A stretch of DNA of 64,000 nucleotides from Oscillospiraceae bacterium (GCA_015069205.1 SVIZ01000011.1:1-64000), one strand, 5' to 3'; shown: positions 33,229 to 43,868, numbered from the stretch's first letter. Notes: generated from the sequence alone by a model not told the origin. Program-made: numbers and translations.

Positions 33229-35664
33229 TCAGATATTAATAAGCAACAGTCTGAACAGGAGCTTCTTTAATCTGGTATAGCTCTTTGAACATTCAACCAT
33301 ATGCTCCCTACATAATGTATGGAGCATTTTTATTTCTTCATCAGACAGCGAATCTGCGGCGAACGCAGCCTTCTCGGCGATCTCAACTGCCTTTCTCGGG
33401 ATCGTAAATCTTAACGTGCGTCCCATGAAGCAATAGTAGTGGTAGTATGCGATGGCCTTTTCGTCGTTCTTGTCGGTATTGAATTTTCGGTACCAGAAGA
33501 TATAGTAAGCGACCCTCAGGATCATCACGAATACGACCAGTGAGACTACTACTATCAATAAGATGAGAAGTACTTTAAGAGTGACCTGCTCGATCTCTTT
33601 GACCTTCTGTTCTGCAGGTGAGATATATTCATCGTCAGTACCTGCAGGATCTGTGCCTTCGTATTCAATATCAACTGACGGAACAGTCTCACCTTCAGGT
33701 GTTGTGGGAGCGGCAGCCGGTGTGGGTGTTGCTCCGGCTTCAGTTGTCCCGGATGTCTCTTCAGTCTCTGTTGTATCCGGAGCCGTCTCTTCAGTTTCTT
33801 CCGCACCGGTCTCGGAAGGTTCAGTCTCAGAACTCCCGGAAGGTTCAGTTGGTTCTTCGTTATTTCCTAATTCCGGATTCTCGATCTCAGGATAAGCTTT
33901 TGTCAGCGCGTCGACATTGTAGAAACTTGCATCGGAGCCGCAGCCGGGCGTTGAATCTCCCATTACCCAGCCGTATTCGGGTATGAAGAATTCGAACCAG
34001 GCATGTGCCTGCTCAGCTGTGACAATGCTCTCGGAATCGTTAAAGGAGTTGTTAACGACATAGCCTCTGACATATCTTGTGGGGACACCGATCATTCTCA
34101 AAAGGACCATGGTGGTTGCAGCATAATGGACGCAGATTCCGCTCTCGGCATCGCTTACGAACCACGCAACAAAATCAACGTCTTCAGGCGGATATTCCGT
34201 ATCCCTGTCATAAGGGTGAAGCTGGCTTACAAATTCGGTTACCCTTCTGACTTTTTCGACATCGGACATCTCGGTATATCCGTGGTATACGTCCAGGTAC
34301 CAGTCGGGAAGATCGCCGCTCTCGATAAGAGCGCCCTTGGTGCCATAAGGAACCCTGAGACACGTTCTGTAAACATAGGTATTCAGATACTGCTCAGAAT
34401 ATATGTTGCCAGTCTGTACAGGCAGAGGCGAAGCAGCGAAAACGGTCTGGTTCTGGTGCGTATTGTTGAAAGGATTTACGTTGGAATATTCTGTTGAATC
34501 TTCGACATAGAAGTCGTTGTAATAAGGCACTATGTCGATGGCAGAGTATCCTATCGGGGTTATCTCGACCGTGCACGGAGCTTGCTGATAGAATACCCAG
34601 TAGTCGTCTTTATAAACGTTGTTCGTTACTCTTGATGACTTAAGTGTATTGTTTTCGTATGTATCGAACGACTCAACTTTAAGATACATGGTGTGGCCCA
34701 TGAAAAGCGGTCCGTTGTAAGAAAGATTACGCTTTCTGTTTACCCGGAGGACCGGGTCTGAAGTCGGGTTGAATGGTCCGATGCGTTCCAGGTTTGTGCT
34801 TGACGAATAGAGAGGGGAGAACATGTCGTAGTTTTCTTCGAAATACGGATTCTTAAAACCGTTTATCGCGTTGTCGAGCATCATGCTGAGTTTGCTGCCG
34901 CTGCCAAAAGTCTTGTCGACTTTCTCCTGCATCGAGATAAGGATATTGGTTGCGAGCTCATTCTGTTTGTACTTGTCTCCCGGGAAGATCGAGCCGAAGA
35001 GCACCGAGAAAATGATCACGGGAATTATCAGTATAAGCAGGGCCCTCTCGGCTACTGCACGGCTCTTGTTGCGGAAAGCATGCGCGAATAAAAGCAGTAT
35101 TACTCCGGTTGCTGCAATAAGGCAGGGAACCACCCGGGGAACCATGATGATGTTGGCAACAGCGCATACAAATACCGGAAGATATGTCAGAAGTCCTACG
35201 GGTATCAGCCTGCGTCTCATCAGGAAATACGATGTGCAGCATACTGCGATCAGATTATATGCTGCAAGAAATGCGAATATCGCAGTGTTTTCGCCCGCAT
35301 AATCGTCATAATTTCCGGGGAACCAATAGAAAGCATAGAGCCTGATATAGTAGCACAATCCGAGAAGACCGGTGCGCACTTTGAAAAGGTTTGTGATGAG
35401 CAAAAGCGCCAGTATAGACGGAGCTGCAATGAAACCGCCAATGCTGAGTTTCTTTTTGTTCAGATAGAATACAGCCGCAAACGCAATCGAAGTCACAAAA
35501 GATATGGCCAGGACCGATACCCAGTCAAAATCAAGTTCAAATGCCGTCCCGAGCATCAGCATAAGTCCTGAGCTGATGCCCATTGTGGTAATGGCAGACG
35601 TTATTACCGAGCTTAAGCCGGGAGATTGGTTCTCTCTGACTGATACTATCTTTTCAGTCTTCAT
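33229..35664 (-). CDS. Transglutaminase-like membrane protein
   Basis: An 811-residue protein. Six or more membrane helices lie within residues ~18-245. The transglutaminase-like domain spans ~460-590: Cys in DAESGICVHYAATTMVLLR (about 518), RYVRGYVV, His in EQAHAWFEFF and Asp in GWVMGDSTPG. A PT/E-rich linker follows (~615-690), then a last membrane helix and a C-terminal cytoplasmic DUF4129-like region. ATG 35664 with GAGGAGG is preferred. It is the last gene of a MoxR-DUF58-transglutaminase operon and overlaps DUF58 by 11 bp. Such operons are thought to act in envelope protein assembly. Confidence 0.9.
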   Translation of the reverse strand: MKTEKIVSVRENQSPGLSSVITSAITTMGISSGLMLMLGTAFELDFDWVSVLAISFVTSIAFAAVFYLNKKKLSIGGFIAAPSILALLLITNLFKVRTGLLGLCYYIRLYAFYWFPGNYDDYAGENTAIFAFLAAYNLIAVCCTSYFLMRRRLIPVGLLTYLPVFVCAVANIIMVPRVVPCLIAATGVILLLFAHAFRNKSRAVAERALLILIIPVIIFSVLFGSIFPGDKYKQNELATNILISMQEKVDKTFGSGSKLSMMLDNAINGFKNPYFEENYDMFSPLYSSSTNLERIGPFNPTSDPVLRVNRKRNLSYNGPLFMGHTMYLKVESFDTYENNTLKSSRVTNNVYKDDYWVFYQQAPCTVEITPIGYSAIDIVPYYNDFYVEDSTEYSNVNPFNNTHQNQTVFAASPLPVQTGNIYSEQYLNTYVYRTCLRVPYGTKGALIESGDLPDWYLDVYHGYTEMSDVEKVRRVTEFVSQLHPYDRDTEYPPEDVDFVAWFVSDAESGICVHYAATTMVLLRMIGVPTRYVRGYVVNNSFNDSESIVTAEQAHAWFEFFIPEYGWVMGDSTPGCGSDASFYNVDALTKAYPEIENPELGNNEEPTEPSGSSETEPSETGAEETEETAPDTTETEETSGTTEAGATPTPAAAPTTPEGETVPSVDIEYEGTDPAGTDDEYISPAEQKVKEIEQVTLKVLLILLIVVVSLVVFVMILRVAYYIFWYRKFNTDKNDEKAIAYYHYYCFMGRTLRFTIPRKAVEIAEKAAFAADSLSDEEIKMLHTLCREHMVECSKSYTRLKKLLFRLLLINI

Positions 35665-36616
35665 GAGACACCTCCTCAGCAACATTTCCGCCGGGTTCGT
35701 CCATGTCATTCCTGTCATGGGATTCTTCGTTCAGATCGTCAGGTATCCTCATTCGGAGGATCATGGCAATTGCTCTCTGAAGATCAGTCTCTGATTCGAC
35801 CTCAAAAGCGATCTCTCTTCTGTCGGGAGGAATTATCCTGATCTTATGAGGAGTCTCGTGCTCGATGAAAAATCTTGAAGTGAATAATATCTGTCCGAGA
35901 TGAAGATCCATCAGATCCCTGTCATGTGTGAGCTTCAGGATGACGCGCGAATGTCCGCCGTATTCTTCCAGCGGTTCTTTGACGAGAAGCTTGTCTTTCT
36001 TGGCGGACATCTTCCAGTGTATGGTCTTGACCGGATCGCCCATCTGATAGTCTCTTATGTCGTAGATCTCAGTGTGCGGCTGCTTTGCCTTGCGGAGGTT
36101 CTTGGCCTTGAATCCGAACATGTCAGGCATGACTTCCGGCATTGCGGGAACGGGCATTACGAGTATCTCTTTATCTTTGTTTATCGTCTTGCTGAAATGG
36201 AAAAATCCGAAGAGATCGTACACATCGATCTTCGGCATCTTATATGTGAAAGAACCGCAGTGCGAAGTATCCACAGGGATCTTTGAAGTGCCTTTGTCGT
36301 GTATTATCAGCGCGAGCTTTTTCGTAGTGCCTGCCATATGGTCAGTTACTTCGGCATTGATCCTGCAGAATGCAAAATAGGAAGCATTTCCGTTTACTGT
36401 GATCCTTATGTACAAAGGAACTCCGACAGGAGCGTCCGACGGGCATTCCACTTCATATGTCATCGTCTGCGATGCTATGACGCATAACAGAAGTGCCAGA
36501 AACGGAACCAGAAGTATTACGATCAGGCAGAACCATGAGACCCACATCTTGTAGCAAAGGAAAAAGATGAAGGTTGAGATCAGTGAGACTGAGTAAATGA
36601 CCCAGGTCTTCAGCAT
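35654..36616 (-). CDS. DUF58 domain protein
   Basis: A 320-residue protein with two N-terminal membrane helices (residues ~5-22 and 27-48) and a DUF58/von Willebrand-like region marked by DIRDYQMGDPVKTIHWKMSAKKDKLLVKE (only its parts IRDYQMGD and IHWKMSAK are diagnostic, residues ~190-215). It works with the MoxR ATPase encoded 6 bp upstream. Confidence 0.9.
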   Translation of the reverse strand: MLKTWVIYSVSLISTFIFFLCYKMWVSWFCLIVILLVPFLALLLCVIASQTMTYEVECPSDAPVGVPLYIRITVNGNASYFAFCRINAEVTDHMAGTTKKLALIIHDKGTSKIPVDTSHCGSFTYKMPKIDVYDLFGFFHFSKTINKDKEILVMPVPAMPEVMPDMFGFKAKNLRKAKQPHTEIYDIRDYQMGDPVKTIHWKMSAKKDKLLVKEPLEEYGGHSRVILKLTHDRDLMDLHLGQILFTSRFFIEHETPHKIRIIPPDRREIAFEVESETDLQRAIAMILRMRIPDDLNEESHDRNDMDEPGGNVAEEVSHED

Positions 36617-36622
36617 AACTTA

Positions 36623-37555
36623 TCAGACCTTGGGAACAAAAGCAGATTCGAGGATCTCTTTTGCTATGTCAGAAGTCTTCCTGCCGTTGACTTCAGCTTC
36701 AGGCGTGAGAATAAGTCTGTGGGTGATAACGGGGAGGAACACTCTCTGGACGTCCTGGGGGACAACGTAGTTCCTTCCGCTTAAGTATGCATGTGACTTT
36801 GCCATTGCAGTGAGGGCAATCGTAGCACGCGGGCTTGCGCCTCTCATAAGATCGCCGTGTCCTCTCGTCCTGTTGATCAGGGCGATGATGTAGTCTACGA
36901 CTTTCTCGTGTACGAAGACGTTATTTACTTCCGCCTGCATCTTCTGCAGCATGTTTACGTCACAAATCGGGGCGACGCTTTCCATGGGGTTTACGCCGTT
37001 TCTTCTGCGCTCGAGCATTGCCTTCTCGTCTTTTGCGGAAGGATAGCCGATTGAGATCCTTACCATGAATCTGTCGATCTGAGAGTCGGGAAGAAGTGAC
37101 GTGCCGGATGCGCCCGTAGGGTTCTGTGTTGCAAATACGATGAACGGTTTGGGCAGCATGTATGTGGTGCCGTCTACGGTAACGCTGCTCTCTTCCATCG
37201 CTTCGAGAAGAGCTGACTGGGTACGTGAAGAAGCACGGTTAAGCTCGTCTGCCAGGAACAGATTGTGGAAGATCGCGCCCGGCTGGTACTTCATGGAATC
37301 GGTTTTCTTGTCGTACATCGAGAAACCTGTGATATCGGAGGGAAGAACGTCCGGTGTGAACTGGACTCTTCCAAAATTAAGCCCCATCGTTTTCGAAAAG
37401 GCTAAGGCCATAGTGGTCTTTCCGACTCCCGGAACATCTTCCATCAGAATGTGTCCGCCTGCCAGGATCGCCGTCAGCATCTGTGATATGACGTAGTCTT
37501 TACCGCAAATGACCTTCTTTACTTCATGGATTATTCCATCAGAAACATTGCCCAT
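36623..37555 (-). CDS. MoxR family AAA+ ATPase
   Basis: A 310-residue AAA+ chaperone. Walker A is GVGKTT (about residue 40), Walker B is LFLADELNR (about 97-105), sensor 1 is VFATQNP, and the C-terminal lid includes GASPRATIAL. MoxR ATPases act with DUF58 and vWA-type proteins in maturation of envelope complexes. GGGGGAT precedes the ATG. First gene of the three-gene minus-strand operon. Confidence 0.95.
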   Translation of the reverse strand: MGNVSDGIIHEVKKVICGKDYVISQMLTAILAGGHILMEDVPGVGKTTMALAFSKTMGLNFGRVQFTPDVLPSDITGFSMYDKKTDSMKYQPGAIFHNLFLADELNRASSRTQSALLEAMEESSVTVDGTTYMLPKPFIVFATQNPTGASGTSLLPDSQIDRFMVRISIGYPSAKDEKAMLERRRNGVNPMESVAPICDVNMLQKMQAEVNNVFVHEKVVDYIIALINRTRGHGDLMRGASPRATIALTAMAKSHAYLSGRNYVVPQDVQRVFLPVITHRLILTPEAEVNGRKTSDIAKEILESAFVPKV

Positions 37556-37715
37556 ATTGTTATCCCCCGATATTATTCTTTATGAGTATACAATAATCTT
37601 TGCCTGAGTTGACCCAAGAATGTGGGAATTTTGCGATAACTCACGGGCATGAAGCAGAAAATATCCGGCTGTCAAAATGGCATCACGATGTATGAAACAG
37701 AAAATAATAAAGTAA

Positions 37716-37746
37716 GAACCCGCTGCAGTTATCAAACAGCGGGTTC
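37716..37746 (-). terminator. Intrinsic terminator of the pentose transport operon
   Basis: GAACCCGCTG (37716-37725) pairs perfectly with CAGCGGGTTC (37737-37746), 60 bp beyond the araD stop. On the minus strand it is followed by a T-rich stretch (TTACTTTATTATTTT). Confidence 0.8.
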
Positions 37747-37805
37747 CTACTTTGAACAAGAAAGCAAACAATTAAATTGTTTCGCGTCAGATTTAGAGGG
37801 GCTTA

Positions 37806-38495
37806 TCAGCCCTGGCCGTAGTAAGCATTTGCACCGTGCTTGCGGAGATAATGCTTATCGAGGAGTGTCTGCTGCATTCTGCCTGCAGAAGGGTTGAGTG
37901 TCATGGCGTGATAGTCCATGAATGCTACTTCTTCCATGACTACTGCATTGTGCACTGCATTGAAAGGATCGGTGCCCCATGTGAAAGGTCCGTGAGAGAA
38001 TACGTTTACTGCAGGGATGGCATCAGGATCTTTGTCCTTGAATGTCTCAACGATAACGTTGCCTGTTTCTTTTTCGTATTCGCCCTTGATCTCTTCATCG
38101 GTCATGGGACGTGTGCAGGGGATATCACCATAGAAATAGTCGCCCTGTGTCGTGCCCATTGCCGGGATCGCCATGCCTGCCTGGGCAAATGTAACTGCCC
38201 AGCGTGAGTGCGTGTGGACGACGCCGCCGATGTTAGGGAATGCCTTATAAAGAACAACATGAGTGGGAGTGTCAGAAGAAGGCTTCCATTTGCCCTCAAC
38301 GACCTTGCCGTCGAGATCTACTACTACCATGTCTTCTGCCTTCATGGTGTCATACTCGACGCCGGAGGGCTTGATTACGACGAGGCCGGATTCTCTATCG
38401 ATACCTGATACGTTGCCCCATGTGAATGTAACGAGACCGTGCTTCGGGAGAAGGAGGTTTGCCTCCAAAACTTTTGCTTTAAGTTCTTCTAACAT
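37806..38495 (-). CDS. araD: L-ribulose-5-phosphate 4-epimerase
   Basis: A 229-residue class II aldolase-fold enzyme converting L-ribulose 5-phosphate to D-xylulose 5-phosphate in L-arabinose breakdown. Family marks are [36 protein letters not shown] with Zn-binding His, and [10 protein letters not shown], and [10 protein letters not shown] with a further His. Its length is typical (about 231). Its ATG overlaps the kinase stop by one base, giving tight coupling. It is the last gene of the minus-strand transport operon. Confidence 0.93.
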   Translation of the reverse strand: MLEELKAKVLEANLLLPKHGLVTFTWGNVSGIDRESGLVVIKPSGVEYDTMKAEDMVVVDLDGKVVEGKWKPSSDTPTHVVLYKAFPNIGGVVHTHSRWAVTFAQAGMAIPAMGTTQGDYFYGDIPCTRPMTDEEIKGEYEKETGNVIVETFKDKDPDAIPAVNVFSHGPFTWGTDPFNAVHNAVVMEEVAFMDYHAMTLNPSAGRMQQTLLDKHYLRKHGANAYYGQG

Positions 38496-40048
38496 CAGAT
38501 AACCTCCGTAGCCTTTCTTTCCATGGGGAGGGCAGCCTTGTACTTCGCAAGGAAATCTGCAAATCCCTTAACGTCGGAATCTTCAGCCATTACGCTTACG
38601 CTCTTTGCACCTGCGAAAACCTTGTTGTCCAGGAAGTCGGGAAGTGATTCGCCTTCTTCTTTCTGGATCATGTAGGATACGAGGAGAGCCATTCCGTAAG
38701 GTCCGCCTTCGCCTGCTGTCTCCATAACGGATACAGGTGCTGCAACGGCTGCGCTGAGCATCTTCTGGCCGACTTCGGGAGTCTTGAAGAAACCGCCGTG
38801 GCCATAGAGCTTGTCGATCCTTACATTCTCAGTGTCCTGAAGGATATCCATACCGATCTTCAAAGTTGCGAGAGCTGAGAGGAGGTGTGTCCTCATGAAG
38901 TTTGCAAGAGTAAATGAGCAGTCGGGGGTTCTTGCAAAGAGCGGACGGCCTTCATCTAAGTCCGTAACGCCTTCACCTGAGAAGTAGTTATAGGACAAGA
39001 GTCCGCCGCAGTCGGGATCGCCCTTTAATGCAATCTGGAAGAGCTTTGTGTAGAGGTCGTTCTTGGAGATATCAACACCGAATAACTTTGCGAACTCATC
39101 GAAAAGATTTACCCATGCGTTGATGTCTGATGTGCAGTTATTGCAGTGGACCATTGCGACAGGTGCGCCTGCAGGTGTTGTAACCATGTCGATCTCTCTG
39201 TGTACGCCGAGATCGTGATCTACGACTACCATTGCAAAGTCGGATGTGCCTGCACTTACGTTACCTGTGTAAACACGGACGGAATTTGTGGCAACCATGC
39301 CCGTGCCTGCATCACCTTCGCAGGGTGCAATCGGGATGCCTGCCTTGAGGTCGCCGTCGGGATCTAAGAATTTAGCACCTTCTTCTGTAAGTGTGCCTGC
39401 GTTCTCACCTGCAACGAGGACCTTAGGAAGGATGGACAAAAGATCCTTGCCTGTAAGCTCGTTGAACTTGGCAACCATCTTTTGGTCGTAGTCGTTCGTA
39501 GAGCTGTCGATGGGGAACATGCCGGATGCTTCGCCTACGCCCATGACCTTAAGGCCTGTCAGACGCCAGTGAATGTAGCCTGCAAGTGTTGTCAGATAAT
39601 CGATGTCACCGACGTGTGACTCGTTGTTGAGGATTGCCTGATAGTAGTGAGCGATGCTCCAGCGCTGGGGAATGTTGAATCCGAGCGCATCGGTGAGCTT
39701 TTCAGCTGCTTCGCCGGTTATCGTGTTACGCCATGTGCGGAATTCAGCGAGCTGGTTGCCATCCTTGTCGAAAGGAAGGTAGCCGTGCATCATGGCAGAG
39801 ATTCCGATGCCGCCGACTTCTGTTAATGTTACTCCGAACTTTGCCTGAACGTCAGCCTTGAGTGCCTTATAGCATGCCTGGATGCCGTTGTGGATCATGT
39901 CGGACGAATATGTCCAGATGCCGTTTTCGAATTGGTTTTCCCATTCGAAATCACCTTGTGCGATGGGCAGATGATCCTTGTCGATCAGGACTGCCTTGAT
40001 ACGTGTGGAACCGAGTTCGATTCCCAATGCTGTTGTCTTAAGATCCAC
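38495..40048 (-). CDS. FGGY-family carbohydrate kinase, probably L-ribulokinase
   Basis: A 517-residue sugar kinase of the ASKHA fold. The N-terminal phosphate-1 loop is [15 protein letters not shown], the substrate region has [12 protein letters not shown], and the adenosine-binding loop GHGGFFKTP is near residue 425. The protein starts at GTG 40048, which follows GGAGG. Because it lies directly before araD, L-ribulose is the likely substrate; xylulose is the alternative. No L-arabinose isomerase gene (araA) lies in the window. Confidence 0.87.
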   Translation of the reverse strand: MDLKTTALGIELGSTRIKAVLIDKDHLPIAQGDFEWENQFENGIWTYSSDMIHNGIQACYKALKADVQAKFGVTLTEVGGIGISAMMHGYLPFDKDGNQLAEFRTWRNTITGEAAEKLTDALGFNIPQRWSIAHYYQAILNNESHVGDIDYLTTLAGYIHWRLTGLKVMGVGEASGMFPIDSSTNDYDQKMVAKFNELTGKDLLSILPKVLVAGENAGTLTEEGAKFLDPDGDLKAGIPIAPCEGDAGTGMVATNSVRVYTGNVSAGTSDFAMVVVDHDLGVHREIDMVTTPAGAPVAMVHCNNCTSDINAWVNLFDEFAKLFGVDISKNDLYTKLFQIALKGDPDCGGLLSYNYFSGEGVTDLDEGRPLFARTPDCSFTLANFMRTHLLSALATLKIGMDILQDTENVRIDKLYGHGGFFKTPEVGQKMLSAAVAAPVSVMETAGEGGPYGMALLVSYMIQKEEGESLPDFLDNKVFAGAKSVSVMAEDSDVKGFADFLAKYKAALPMERKATEVI

Positions 40049-40060
40049 TTTGTGGCCTCC

Positions 40061-41149
40061 TTAATTTGTGCGCTTGCTTTTTGTTTTGCGCAGTGTTGTT
40101 CTAACGTAAAGTATAACACTCTGGATAATAAGGAAGACGCAAAGCATTGCACCGACGGTGATATTTGTCCACCAGGCCTCATCAAGACCCAGCGAAGTTA
40201 CGATGTTCTTAATTGTTGAGAGCGAGAGAACTCCGAAAAGTGTTCCTACAATGTTTCCGACACCGCCTGAAAGGAGTGTTCCGCCGATGATCGAAGAAGC
40301 GATAGCGTTCATCTCGGCGCCCTGTGCGTGCAGGGGAGAGCCTGAGCACGCGTGGAGGAAGAAGAGATATCCGCCGATGCCTGCACAGAGACCGCAGAGA
40401 ACGTGTGCCAGGAACTTTGTGAGCTTAACGTTGATACCGAGCATGTTTGCGCTCTGGTTGTTACCGCCGACTGCGTAGAAATTACGTCCGAGCTTTGTCC
40501 ATTTGAGGAAACAGAAGAGAAGGACAACTACTGCAAGTGCAACGACTACGCCTACTTCAACATAAGCAGGAATATATATGCCTTTTTTGTTTACTGAACC
40601 GAGGAAAGGAATGGTGACTTCGGTTCTGCACAATTTGACGAAGGGTTCGTAAGTTACGGCGATTCTGTCGCTGCTTACTATGGTGGTCATACCTTTTGCA
40701 AAGAACAATCCTGCCAATGTGACTATGAACGGCTGGAATTCGAGATAAGCTACGAGGAATCCCTGTACGATACCGAAGGCAAGGCCGATAGCCAGGGCGA
40801 TGCACATTGAAGTAAATACATTGCCGGCGATCAGGCCGTCATTTACTTTCTGGAGATAAACGGCGCATGTCATACATACGAGAGATGTTACCTGACCTAC
40901 AGAGATATCGATTCCGCCGGTGATCATGACGAGTGTCATGCCGCATGACAGTACGAGGAGCGATGCATTCTCGTTAAGGATATTGAAGAACATCTGAGGC
41001 TTCAGGAATCCCTGTTTGAGATAGATTACGGCGCTGGTGTACATTACGAAGAATACAGCGATGGTAATTATAAGAAGGAGATTTGAATCTGTTAAGGAAG
41101 AACGCTTTTTAAGCTTGTTCTGTCCTAAGGTATTAGAGTTAACTGACAT
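40061..41149 (-). CDS. Sugar ABC transporter permease (YjfF-like)
   Basis: A 362-residue ribose/galactofuranose-type permease with about nine or ten membrane helices. The BPD_transp_2 block is LSCGMTLVMITGGIDISVGQVTSL, of which GGIDISVGQ (about residue 80) is diagnostic, and VGGNNQSANMLGI (about 240) is also conserved. ATG 41149 is chosen because GGAGG lies just before it. It starts 1 bp after the stop of the sister permease gene. Confidence 0.9.
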   Translation of the reverse strand: MSVNSNTLGQNKLKKRSSLTDSNLLLIITIAVFFVMYTSAVIYLKQGFLKPQMFFNILNENASLLVLSCGMTLVMITGGIDISVGQVTSLVCMTCAVYLQKVNDGLIAGNVFTSMCIALAIGLAFGIVQGFLVAYLEFQPFIVTLAGLFFAKGMTTIVSSDRIAVTYEPFVKLCRTEVTIPFLGSVNKKGIYIPAYVEVGVVVALAVVVLLFCFLKWTKLGRNFYAVGGNNQSANMLGINVKLTKFLAHVLCGLCAGIGGYLFFLHACSGSPLHAQGAEMNAIASSIIGGTLLSGGVGNIVGTLFGVLSLSTIKNIVTSLGLDEAWWTNITVGAMLCVFLIIQSVILYVRTTLRKTKSKRTN

Positions 41150-41150
41150 A

Positions 41151-42257
41151 TCAGTTTGCCTCCTTTCCGATTTTCGACTTTCTGGAAGCAAGGTTCTTGT
41201 TCCTCACGTCTGCGATCCAATTGCGGATAACAGGAGCAGAGATGAAGATCAGGAGGATGACTACGACTGCTTTGTAAGCAGAGATCTCGCTTGAACTTAC
41301 CTTGAACTTGAAAAGCGTGGTTGTAAGGAACTGGATAACATAAGCACCGATTACTGATGCCGTAAGATTGAACTTACCGCCGCCTAAGTTGTTGCCGCCC
41401 AATGCTACTGCGAGGATCGCATCCATTTCGATGTTGTTTGCGATAACGGAGTAGGTGATCGAAGAAGTACGTGATACCTTAATGAATCCGCATACGGCAA
41501 CGCATACACCGAGGATAATGAAAGTAAGGAGCTTGATAAGCTTAGGGTTGATACCATTGAGTCTTGAAGATGAAGCGTTGATACCTACGGACTGTGCATA
41601 GAGTCTGAGGTTTGTAAACTTCAGGACAAGAGCAATAACGATAAGACAGATAGCTGTGATGAATACCGGAGTCGGAACGGGGATCCCCGGAATGAAGTTA
41701 CCGAAGTAACCGAATCTTGTGTCATTGATGGAGATATTGTCGTTGTTGTTGATCCATGCCGCGATAGAACGTCCTGCAGTAAAGAGGATCAGGGTTGCAA
41801 CCATCGGCTGTATCTTAAAGAACGCTACCAGTGCTCCGTTAAATGCACCGAACAGTGCAGATACTACTACGCAAGCAAGGAAAGATAAGATAATGACTGC
41901 TGCAAACTTTCCGCCGCTGATATCGGGCGAATACATTTTTACGAATCTTAAGACCATTGATCCGGCGATGGCAATGGTTGCACCTACGGAAATATCCTGA
42001 CCGCCTGAAGCGGATGTAACGAGTGTCATTCCGATAGCGAGAATGGCAAGCTCTGATGCGTTGTCGATGATACTGATCAGGTTGCCTGACAGGATGAGAT
42101 TACCTGTGCTGCTCGGCTCTAACGAGATCTTAAAGAAAGTGGGATCTGCAAATAGATTTATTGCTACAAGAATCAGGAGAGCCACAAGCGGGATAAACAA
42201 CTGATTTCTTACGAGCTTACCGAAGAAACCTCTTGCTGATATTTTACTGGATGTCAT
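41151..42257 (-). CDS. Sugar ABC transporter permease (YtfT-like)
   Basis: A 368-residue permease paired with the one downstream. It shares the motif ASGGQDISVGATIAIAGS (about residue 82) and SVGINASSSRLNGI (about 230). ATG 42257 follows GGAGGTG. It overlaps the ATPase gene by 14 bp. Two different permeases in one operon is typical of YtfQRT/YjfF furanose transporters. Confidence 0.9.
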   Translation of the reverse strand: MTSSKISARGFFGKLVRNQLFIPLVALLILVAINLFADPTFFKISLEPSSTGNLILSGNLISIIDNASELAILAIGMTLVTSASGGQDISVGATIAIAGSMVLRFVKMYSPDISGGKFAAVIILSFLACVVVSALFGAFNGALVAFFKIQPMVATLILFTAGRSIAAWINNNDNISINDTRFGYFGNFIPGIPVPTPVFITAICLIVIALVLKFTNLRLYAQSVGINASSSRLNGINPKLIKLLTFIILGVCVAVCGFIKVSRTSSITYSVIANNIEMDAILAVALGGNNLGGGKFNLTASVIGAYVIQFLTTTLFKFKVSSSEISAYKAVVVILLIFISAPVIRNWIADVRNKNLASRKSKIGKEAN

Positions 42258-43764
42258 TGGATTCACCTCCGGCAATCGTTGCCATGATCTTATTCTGGTT
42301 GAGATCGTCGCCCTTAAGTTCGCCTACGACCTTGCCGTCGCGCAAGACTATAAGACGCGAACATGTACGGATCATCTCGTCGATCTCGGAAGAAATGAAC
42401 GTTACGCTCTTTCCTTCTGATGCAAGCTTTAATACGAGCTTTTGGATCTCGACTTTTGTTCCTACGTCGATACCTCTTGTAGGCTCATCGAGAATCAGGT
42501 ACTGGGGGTTTGCAAGAAGCCATCTTGCAAGGATTACCTTCTGCTGGTTACCGCCTGAAAGCGACTTGATCGGAGTATCCTGTGAAGCCGTCTTGATGTT
42601 CAGGAGTTCTATATATTCGTCTGCAAACTTCTCGGCTTGTGCACGTGAGAAAGGTTTGAAGAATCCCTTCATTACCTGCAGCGCCAGGATGATGTTATCT
42701 CTTACTGAAAGGTCACCGACGATACCGTCTCTCTTTCTGTCTTCAGGAAGGTAGCTGATGCCGTGTTTCATTGCATCGAGAGGCTTTCTGATGGTAACGG
42801 GCTTGCCGTTGATCATTACCTTACCTCCGGCTACTCTGTCCGCACCGAAGATCGCACGGACGCTCTCGGATCTTCCGGAACCCAGAAGGCCGGTAAAGCC
42901 GTTAACTTCGCCTTTGTGTATCTCAAAGTTGAACGGCTTTATTCCGGTCGTTCCGGTAAGGTTAATTGCCTGGTAAACGGGAGTACCGTTATAATCCACT
43001 TTTTCAGCATCCGAGTCACTCTTGATCTCGGCCATGTCATCGAAATCCTTACCGAGCATCTTTGATACGAGCTGTACTCTGGGAAGGTCTTCGATAATGT
43101 ATTCACCGACGAGCATTCCGTCACGGAGAACGGTAATGCGGTCGCATACTTCATATACCTGTTCAAGGAAGTGTGTAACAAAGATAATGCCGACGCCCTT
43201 GCTCTTAAGGTCACGCATCAGCTTAAAGAGCTTCTGAACTTCCTGTTCGTCAAGTGAGGATGTAGGCTCATCTAAGATAAGAACCTTACAGTCCATGTCT
43301 ACCGCACGTGCGATGGCTACCATCTGCTGGACTGCGATCGAGCAGTTTCCGAGCTGGTCTTTTGCCCTTGCGGGAATGCCGAGTTCATCAAGAAGATGGT
43401 CTGCATCTGCGTTGATCTTTCGCCAGTTTGTGAAAGGTCCTCTTGTACGTCCGATGTACATGTTCTCGGCAACCGTAAGGTTAGGACAGAGTGTGATCTC
43501 CTGATAAACCGTAGCGATTCCTATATTCTGTGCATCCTGTGGCGACTTTATATGTACGGGAACGCCTGAAAGAGTGACATAGCCCGCGTCTTTTGGATAT
43601 ACGCCGGTCAACACTTTAATGAGTGTTGATTTTCCTGCACCGTTCTCGCCCATCAGAGCGTGGATTTCACCTTCTCTTAATGTGAAATCAACCTTCTCAA
43701 GAGCGCGTACACCCGGGAAATATTTACATATCCCGCGCATTTCCAAGATTGCGCCTGCTTCCAT
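42244..43764 (-). CDS. Sugar ABC transporter ATP-binding protein (YtfR-like, two domains)
   Basis: A 506-residue duplicated ATPase. The first domain has Walker A GENGAGKSTL (about residue 39), a signature region with the variant NCSIAVQQM and Walker B LILDEPT. The second domain has a degenerate Walker A (GLLGSGRSE), the signature LSGGNQQKV (about 405) and LILDEPTRGIDVGTK. This is the standard RbsA/MglA/YtfR layout. ATG 43764 follows GGAGGAG; a longer frame runs through the upstream hairpin and is unlikely to be used. Confidence 0.95.
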   Translation of the reverse strand: MEAGAILEMRGICKYFPGVRALEKVDFTLREGEIHALMGENGAGKSTLIKVLTGVYPKDAGYVTLSGVPVHIKSPQDAQNIGIATVYQEITLCPNLTVAENMYIGRTRGPFTNWRKINADADHLLDELGIPARAKDQLGNCSIAVQQMVAIARAVDMDCKVLILDEPTSSLDEQEVQKLFKLMRDLKSKGVGIIFVTHFLEQVYEVCDRITVLRDGMLVGEYIIEDLPRVQLVSKMLGKDFDDMAEIKSDSDAEKVDYNGTPVYQAINLTGTTGIKPFNFEIHKGEVNGFTGLLGSGRSESVRAIFGADRVAGGKVMINGKPVTIRKPLDAMKHGISYLPEDRKRDGIVGDLSVRDNIILALQVMKGFFKPFSRAQAEKFADEYIELLNIKTASQDTPIKSLSGGNQQKVILARWLLANPQYLILDEPTRGIDVGTKVEIQKLVLKLASEGKSVTFISSEIDEMIRTCSRLIVLRDGKVVGELKGDDLNQNKIMATIAGGESNDIQ

Positions 43765-43793
43765 TTTCTTCTCCTCCTGTTTAAAGAAAGAAT

Positions 43794-43824
43794 GTGCGAT
43801 GCGATGAGACGCATCGCATCGCAC
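43794..43824. other. Strong 13-bp hairpin between binding-protein and ATPase genes
   Basis: GTGCGATGCGATG (43794-43806) and CATCGCATCGCAC (43812-43824) pair perfectly around a 5-nt loop. On the minus strand it is followed by ATTCTTTCTTT. It lies between the stop of the binding-protein gene (43869) and the start of the ATPase gene (43764). It probably acts as a leaky terminator or mRNA stabiliser that keeps binding-protein levels above those of the membrane parts. Confidence 0.8.
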
Positions 43825-43868
43825 AACTTTCGTGGTTAGCTAAATACTCCGGTTAAAGAGAGTTAGTA

